A stretch of 64,000 bases of DNA from Microgenomates group bacterium GW2011_GWC1_46_15 (lineage in GTDB: Bacteria; Patescibacteria; Microgenomatia; UBA1400; UBA12028). The stretch spans positions 62,001 to 126,000 of the forward strand of contig LCLX01000002.1 in the NCBI GenBank assembly GCA_001002285.1, read 5' to 3'. This document shows positions 59,608-64,000 of the stretch, in pieces. The position numbers and the translations under genes were made by a program. How positions within the stretch are numbered: the first letter of the stretch is position 1; each line of letters opens with the position of its first letter. The notes below the pieces were generated by a model that was given only the letters and a program-made list of their open reading frames with translations, did not search any database and was not told the DNA's origin.

Positions 59608-60705
59608 TTAGCTTCCAATCAAAAACTCCACCACATCGCCATCCTGCATGATGTACTCTTTCCCCTCTTGCTTGAGCTTGCCTTGTTCGCGCACACCTTT
59701 CCATCCACCACAAGAAATAAAATCATCAAGCGACGCGATGTTTGCTTTAATAAACTTTTTCATAAAGTCCGTGTGGATCTCGCCTGCCGCCTCAACTGAG
59801 GTTGCACCAATACGGACCGTCCACGCCCGCACCTCTTTTTCGCCGGCGGTTAAAAAGGACTGTAAACCAAGCGTGTGGTATGCTGAACGGATAAGTCGCT
59901 CCAATCCACTTTCTGTAATCCCGAGTTCTTGTAAGTATGTTTTTTGTTCATCTTCCGACAACGCCGCCACTTCACTCTCCAGTTTCGCCGAGATCACGAC
60001 GCACAACTCGGGATCAACGCCAAGTTTTTCACCAAACGTTTTCTGCAACTCTAGCGCGCGTGACGCATCCCCCTCATCAATGTTGCACAAAAACAACGCT
60101 TTTTTCGCGGTCAACAATCCCAACTCCTTACCGACTTCCCGCTCTTCATCGGAAGACAAAATCTCGCGCGCAGAAATGCCACTGTTCAACCCGTACTTGA
60201 GTTTTTCAACCACTTCCCACCGCAACTTTGTTAATGCATCAGTGACACCTTTTGGCTCTTTTTGCTTTTCAATCGTGGCGTAATCAACAAGCTGGAGTTC
60301 AGTTTCAACCACGCGGAAATCACTCAAAAGATCGGTTGCGCCAGCACGGATAATATTTTCATCAGAAAACGCGCGGAGCACATGCACAATCACCGCAACT
60401 TCGCGGATGTGTGAGAGAAATTTATTTCCTAAGCCCTCGCCCTTGGACGCGCCTGCCACTAAGCCAGCGATGTCCACAAACTCAACCGTCGCGGGAACTT
60501 TTGGGGGCAACACACCAGACTCTTTTTGAATAACCTCGGCAAGTTTGTCTAAGCGCGCATCTGGAACAGGCACAATTCCAATATTAGGTTCGATCGTTGC
60601 AAACGGATAGTTTGCAGCAAGCGCCGCCTGCTTTTTGAGAAGCGCGTTAAATAACGTGGACTTACCCACGTTTGGAAGACCGACTATACCTACAGAAAGA
60701 TTCAT
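59608..60705 (-). CDS. ychF: Ribosome-binding GTPase/ATPase YchF (Obg family)
   Basis: A 365-aa protein. Motifs are the P-loop (VGLPNVGKSTLFNALLKK), PFATIEPNIGIVPVPD, VDIAGLVAGASKGEGLGNKFL and the NIDE-type G4 (FLCNIDEGDAS). A coiled-coil hairpin and C-terminal TGS domain (RAWTVRIGATSVEAAGEIHTDF) follow. YchF, unusually, prefers ATP. The start follows a TAGAAT box by six bases. Confidence 0.95.
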   Translation of the reverse strand: MNLSVGIVGLPNVGKSTLFNALLKKQAALAANYPFATIEPNIGIVPVPDARLDKLAEVIQKESGVLPPKVPATVEFVDIAGLVAGASKGEGLGNKFLSHIREVAVIVHVLRAFSDENIIRAGATDLLSDFRVVETELQLVDYATIEKQKEPKGVTDALTKLRWEVVEKLKYGLNSGISAREILSSDEEREVGKELGLLTAKKALFLCNIDEGDASRALELQKTFGEKLGVDPELCVVISAKLESEVAALSEDEQKTYLQELGITESGLERLIRSAYHTLGLQSFLTAGEKEVRAWTVRIGATSVEAAGEIHTDFMKKFIKANIASLDDFISCGGWKGVREQGKLKQEGKEYIMQDGDVVEFLIGS

Positions 60706-60711
60706 GAGGGT

Positions 60712-60741
60712 ATTCTAATTCAAAGACTTAAAAATAGCCAA
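60712..60741 (-). promoter_or_regulatory. ychF promoter, leaderless type
   Basis: Minus-strand TTGGCT (60736-60741), an 18-bp spacer and TAGAAT (60712-60717), with the ATG six bases further on. Confidence 0.55.
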
Positions 60742-60766
60742 AACCAAGTGTACGATATACATAGGA

Positions 60767-61249
60767 ATGATACACAAAGATTATCTCAGAAGCAGTGTCT
60801 TCGGATTCGAAGACGCTCTGGTCTCTACGACTGGAGTGGTCATTGGCATTTCAACTGGAACTTCAAACATAAAGTTTATTGTCCTCGCGAGCCTTGTCAC
60901 CATCGCCGTTGAGGCTGTTTCTATGGGTGCTGGACAATTTTTGAGCGAACGGACTTTGCACGAAGCTGATAAGAGAAAGCATCGCGACAGTCTTCTCATG
61001 GGTTCGGTGATCATGTTCTTTTCCTATTTTTTCGGTGGCCTCATTCCCATTTTTCCTATTTTCCTTCTCCCCCTTCCTCTAGCAATTTTTCCCATTCTCT
61101 TCCTCGCTTTCTTGAGCCTCTTTATCTTAGGGTATGTGAAAGGATTAATCGTAGAAATTTCTCCGACACGAAGTGCTTTAGAAATGCTTTTCGTTGGAGG
61201 CCTCGCCACAATCATAGGTGTCATCGCAGGATACTTTTTAAGAGTGTAA
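60767..61249 (+). CDS. VIT1/CCC1-family membrane protein
   Basis: A 160-aa protein with about five membrane helices. The pattern VFGFEDALVSTTGVVIGISTGTSN and VEAVSMGAGQFLSERT is typical of the iron/manganese transporter family VIT1/CCC1. The cytoplasmic metal-binding domain of plant VIT1 is missing, as in many bacterial versions. It may move iron or manganese. A TATACA box sits five bases before the ATG, and AGGA overlaps that space. Confidence 0.82.
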   Translation: MIHKDYLRSSVFGFEDALVSTTGVVIGISTGTSNIKFIVLASLVTIAVEAVSMGAGQFLSERTLHEADKRKHRDSLLMGSVIMFFSYFFGGLIPIFPIFLLPLPLAIFPILFLAFLSLFILGYVKGLIVEISPTRSALEMLFVGGLATIIGVIAGYFLRV

Positions 61250-61268
61250 AGGTTCTCGTTCAATAATT

Positions 61269-61298
61269 TTTACGTGAAGAAAAATCATGGTATATACT
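61269..61298 (+). promoter_or_regulatory. Promoter of the 110-aa membrane-protein gene, leaderless type
   Basis: TTTACG (61269-61274), an 18-bp spacer and TATACT (61293-61298), with ATG 61305 six bases later. Confidence 0.5.
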
Positions 61299-61304
61299 GT
61301 GTGT

Positions 61305-61637
61305 ATGGAGATATTTCGTAAAAAGCACATCTCTCTCCCTCTCCTCGGATTTCTTCAGGCACTCGGGGTAACAACGTACTGTTCGCTTGTCGGCCTTTTC
61401 ATGACTCACGCAAACAAGTGGTTTCCAACGCCGCAAGTGTTTCTTGGTCCCGCCACATTTCTTCTGCTTTTTATTGTTTCCGCGCTCATCACCGCACTCA
61501 TTGTGTTCTACAAACCCTATCTTCTCTTTTTCGAGAAAAAACAAAAAACTCAAGCGCTCCGGCTTGTCATGTATACAACAGCGTGGATTGCAATATTTTT
61601 CTTTCTTTTCCTTATTGGAGTTGCTCTATTGAGGTAA
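61305..61637 (+). CDS. Hypothetical membrane protein, 110 aa
   Basis: Three membrane helices (about residues 11-33, 45-67 and 85-108) with a short basic loop (FEKKQKTQALR). No family is recognised. The upstream in-frame ATG at 61287 would place the -10 box inside the coding region, so 61305 is preferred. It is 4 nt from the next small membrane protein. Confidence 0.6.
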   Translation: MEIFRKKHISLPLLGFLQALGVTTYCSLVGLFMTHANKWFPTPQVFLGPATFLLLFIVSALITALIVFYKPYLLFFEKKQKTQALRLVMYTTAWIAIFFFLFLIGVALLR

Positions 61638-61641
61638 ACAT

Positions 61642-61944
61642 ATGCCTAAAATCATTCTCATCCTTCTTGTTATTCTCACCATTACTGGATACATCCGCGT
61701 ACCGTTCACACATATATCGTTATTCACGATTGCCGGACGCACGGTTACGCTCAACGATGTGCTGATTTTTGCGGTGGTCATGTGGTTAATTGATATTCTC
61801 CCATCACCACTCCGTGAGATTGCAATTGTTGCGCTGTTGGTGTGGATCTTGGCGACGCTCGGCGTGATCGTGATCGCGGGACTTCAACAGATCGTCCTTA
61901 TCGCGCTCATTGTGGGACTGATCGCGTATCTTTTCAAAAAATAA
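61642..61944 (+). CDS. Hypothetical membrane protein, 100 aa
   Basis: Four hydrophobic segments rich in Ile/Leu/Val, starting from MPKIILILLVILTITGY. No charged motif or known family is seen. It follows the previous gene by 4 nt, so both are probably made together and might form a complex. Confidence 0.55.
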   Translation: MPKIILILLVILTITGYIRVPFTHISLFTIAGRTVTLNDVLIFAVVMWLIDILPSPLREIAIVALLVWILATLGVIVIAGLQQIVLIALIVGLIAYLFKK

Positions 61945-61975
61945 CAGTCTTGTGTTGGATTATTGAATCGCTGAA

Positions 61976-63535
61976 CTAATGTGTGTTCTGTGTTTCCGCA
62001 CCCAACGCCGTTTTCTGACGGATCGGCGACGGATTGAGCGCGTGGTACTCTTCCAGCGTCTGCACCGCGCGGAACACAAACGACAAAATAATATCTTCCG
62101 TTAGGTTAAACACGTTGAATGGAATGGTTGGAACACCATAGGGTAAGTACGTCATGTCTGCTGAGTCTGTTTCGCCCTCTACAAACGAAGGCAAGTTGAA
62201 TGGCAGCATCTTTCCATCTAAGTACTTTGTGCGCGCGGAAGCTTCTCCACCGTATGGCTTGAAAAACTTCCCTGCCGGATCCACACAGTACAACATCCCA
62301 CCGGGTGACTCGATCGTCCCGCCGCCAACGATGCGCGAGACGCCAATTCCCGTTGCACCCAATGCCAGGGTGGTCGCGATGTGGTCACTCGCTCCGCCTT
62401 CGACAATAATGGGCAAAGAAACTTCTCCGCGAAGCTTCCATACGAGCTCTGGCCAGTCAATGACCGAACCGCTGCGTACGCCGGTAATGCACCGCCCTCC
62501 TCCACCAATGCCAACGTAAAATCCATCCACCCCCGCTGCTTCCAGTGCTTTCGCCTGTTCTACATCAACAATTTGGCCTGCAAAAATTTCGACATTACCA
62601 TCATAGATTTTCCGTAGTTGCTGGACGGTGTGTAATGCACCAAGTCCGGGTTCCGGCGAGTACACGCGGAACACGCGGATGCCGGCCTCATACAACGCCT
62701 GCGCGCGCTGGAGCGCTTTTTTGGGCTCGGTTTCCAGAACACCCATGAGGTTGTGTCTCCATTGATCCAATAAGAAACGTTTGTCCTCAGTACTGCGTCC
62801 AATCAATACTTCACTCTCTTTGAGCGCGTTTAACGTTTCGCGCACAAGGTCCGCTTGGCGTTTGACCGAAGAAAACGGCCCATTGCGTGGAACACCGACT
62901 AAACAGTGGCACTGTGCCATGGTTGAGAGCGCGGAAACACTCCCGTAAATATCCGGCATCGCGGAACCCACTAAAATAGACCGGGCCCGGCGGCCGAGTT
63001 TTACAAACGGCCCGTGTAAAAATCGTTCGGTGCGGGAAACACGCTGGCGGTCGGCGCCAACAACCGAAACACCTAAGTCAGCAATAGACGCCGCCAAACC
63101 ACGCCTGATCATTGCGTCCATAACGTCACTAGAAATTTTTGGCGCAGGAACAAATGTGCTTTTCTGCACTTTTTTAAGTTCGATTAATCGTTGGGGGTGG
63201 TTAAATAGCTCCAAGAAATATTGACGCACGCGCAAAATGTGCACCATCTCCTCCGGTTCAATCATTGCTTTACGGACACATGGCAAAAAGTCGAATGGGG
63301 TTGTAAGCATACCCTGGCTTGGGTATGCGTTTGTGCTTTCGCGGCTTTCAACATACCAAAACCGCAGATATGAAGAAGCGTCGCGTTCAAATGGGGCTAA
63401 TTTTTCTTGAATGAACGTTTCCCACATGCCGGCGTCGCGGAACGTGTCGAACTTGGGCAAAGGCTGATTACTGCGTGTACGTCGTACCACGGGGCGGTTC
63501 GTTGCACGGCGGCGCGTTTTGCGTTTAGTTTTCAT
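61976..63535 (-). CDS. IMP dehydrogenase/GMP reductase-like TIM-barrel protein
   Basis: A 519-aa protein. A basic N-terminus (MKTKRKTRRRATNRPVVRR) and an unknown domain of about 130 residues come first. The rest is an IMPDH-type barrel: AGVDGFYVGIGGGGRCITGVRSG, with a Cys where the IMPDH nucleophile lies, and PIIVEGGASDHIATTLALGATGIGVSRIVGGGTIESPGG, like the phosphate-binding loops. CBS domains are absent and the flap is atypical, so the substrate is uncertain. The start overlaps the cysS stop (ATGA), so they are coupled. Confidence 0.7.
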   Translation of the reverse strand: MKTKRKTRRRATNRPVVRRTRSNQPLPKFDTFRDAGMWETFIQEKLAPFERDASSYLRFWYVESRESTNAYPSQGMLTTPFDFLPCVRKAMIEPEEMVHILRVRQYFLELFNHPQRLIELKKVQKSTFVPAPKISSDVMDAMIRRGLAASIADLGVSVVGADRQRVSRTERFLHGPFVKLGRRARSILVGSAMPDIYGSVSALSTMAQCHCLVGVPRNGPFSSVKRQADLVRETLNALKESEVLIGRSTEDKRFLLDQWRHNLMGVLETEPKKALQRAQALYEAGIRVFRVYSPEPGLGALHTVQQLRKIYDGNVEIFAGQIVDVEQAKALEAAGVDGFYVGIGGGGRCITGVRSGSVIDWPELVWKLRGEVSLPIIVEGGASDHIATTLALGATGIGVSRIVGGGTIESPGGMLYCVDPAGKFFKPYGGEASARTKYLDGKMLPFNLPSFVEGETDSADMTYLPYGVPTIPFNVFNLTEDIILSFVFRAVQTLEEYHALNPSPIRQKTALGAETQNTH

Positions 63536-64000
63536 GCGGGGGCAGCGACAACAGTATACGTGCCGTCGGGGTTGTCTACAATATGCCAACCTGCTGATTC
63601 TAGTTGCGTGCGTACGGCATCCGATTCTGAAAACTTTTTTGCATCGCGCAAAGCTTTGCGTTGCTCGGCAAGTTCAGTAATATTTTTTGGAACTGATTGA
63701 ACTGGTTGAGTTTCACGCTTTGTAACGTGTTGCGCTATCTGCAAACCAAGGATTTCATCAAACTCAACCAGAAGATCATACTTGTCTTGGCCAGGAATGT
63801 TGCTTTTCGTTACTTCCCACATGATCGAAAGCGCCTCTGGCGTGTGAAGATCGTTTTCAAGATGGTCGTAAAACTGGTGACGGTATTCTTCAATTTTTTG
63901 CAGTTTCTCTTGAGATAGCGCGGTGCGTTCTTTTTCTTTTTTGAAGGTTGTGGCCAAAGCGATCAACCGGTCATACGCAACCTGCGATGCTTTTAAGTTG
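63532..64000 (-). CDS. cysS: Cysteinyl-tRNA synthetase, C-terminal part (cut by window edge)
   Basis: The reading frame is open to the window end. The segment HLENDLHTPEALSIMWEVTK and the DALR-like region, then ITELAEQRKALRDAKKFSESDAVRTQLESAGWHIVDNPDG, match the end of class I CysRS. The catalytic domain lies outside. It is translationally coupled to the IMPDH-like gene. Confidence 0.88.
   Translation of the reverse strand, partial: NLKASQVAYDRLIALATTFKKEKERTALSQEKLQKIEEYRHQFYDHLENDLHTPEALSIMWEVTKSNIPGQDKYDLLVEFDEILGLQIAQHVTKRETQPVQSVPKNITELAEQRKALRDAKKFSESDAVRTQLESAGWHIVDNPDGTYTVVAAPA

Overview
The window looks like a piece of a small-genome, single-membrane bacterium of the Candidate Phyla Radiation (Patescibacteria, most like the Parcubacteria group). 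This is an inference from several things seen together. Genes are short and tightly packed. There is a full type IV pilus locus without an outer-membrane secretin. GyrB and DnaB both carry inteins. A MurD gene overlaps a MurL-type epimerase gene. Many genes have a -10 box placed only 6-9 nt before the start codon, as in leaderless transcription. TGA is used as a stop and RF1 is present, so the code appears to be the standard bacterial one.

Layout. 1-5.6 kb: end of recG, an MFS permease, small unknown genes, then a translation/RNA block (rpmF, nusB, an ACP-like gene, rnc, rpsP, khpA). 5.6-18.4 kb, minus strand: the type IV pilus operon, read from pilB down through pilT, pilC, a pilin, pilD, a PKD-domain protein, two more pilins, three minor pseudopilins, a PilX-like protein and pilM-pilN-pilO. 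18.4-25.9 kb, plus strand: holB-like, gyrB (431-aa HNH intein), ppa with a Cys-rich tail, gyrA. 25.9-29 kb: unknown, SIMPL-domain and secreted glycosidase-like genes. 29-32.2 kb: a Xer recombinase gene followed by two gene-poor stretches holding CGACAT repeats, a dif-like 11-6-11 site, hairpins and one DnaA box; a TIM-barrel gene lies between them. 32.2-44.6 kb: yebC, an LCP/LytR_C-like protein, tgt and queA (tRNA queuosine), murD-murL, and lgt / DksA-like / lspA / rluD. 44.6-49.4 kb: a double-HTH protein, tRNA-Leu(CAA), dnaB with a 428-aa LAGLIDADG intein, and an MBL-fold protein. 49.6-55.8 kb, plus strand: two exported proteins, a histidine-type T-box leader upstream of hisS, an EamA permease, a coiled-coil protein, rpmE and prfA. 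55.8-60.7 kb, minus strand: HtrA and Ctp proteases, the rpsF-ssb-rpsR operon with a structured leader, and ychF. 60.8-64 kb: membrane proteins, an IMPDH-like barrel and the end of cysS.

How the parts fit: the window mixes core information processing (replication: holB, gyrAB, dnaB, ssb; translation: ribosomal proteins, hisS, cysS, prfA, tRNA modification) with cell-surface functions (pilus, lipoprotein processing, cell-wall precursor synthesis, envelope proteases). The points most worth a second look are the tRNA-His T-box with an apparently ultrashort specifier stem, the Xer/dif-like region, the widespread leaderless-promoter pattern, and the MurD-MurL pair.
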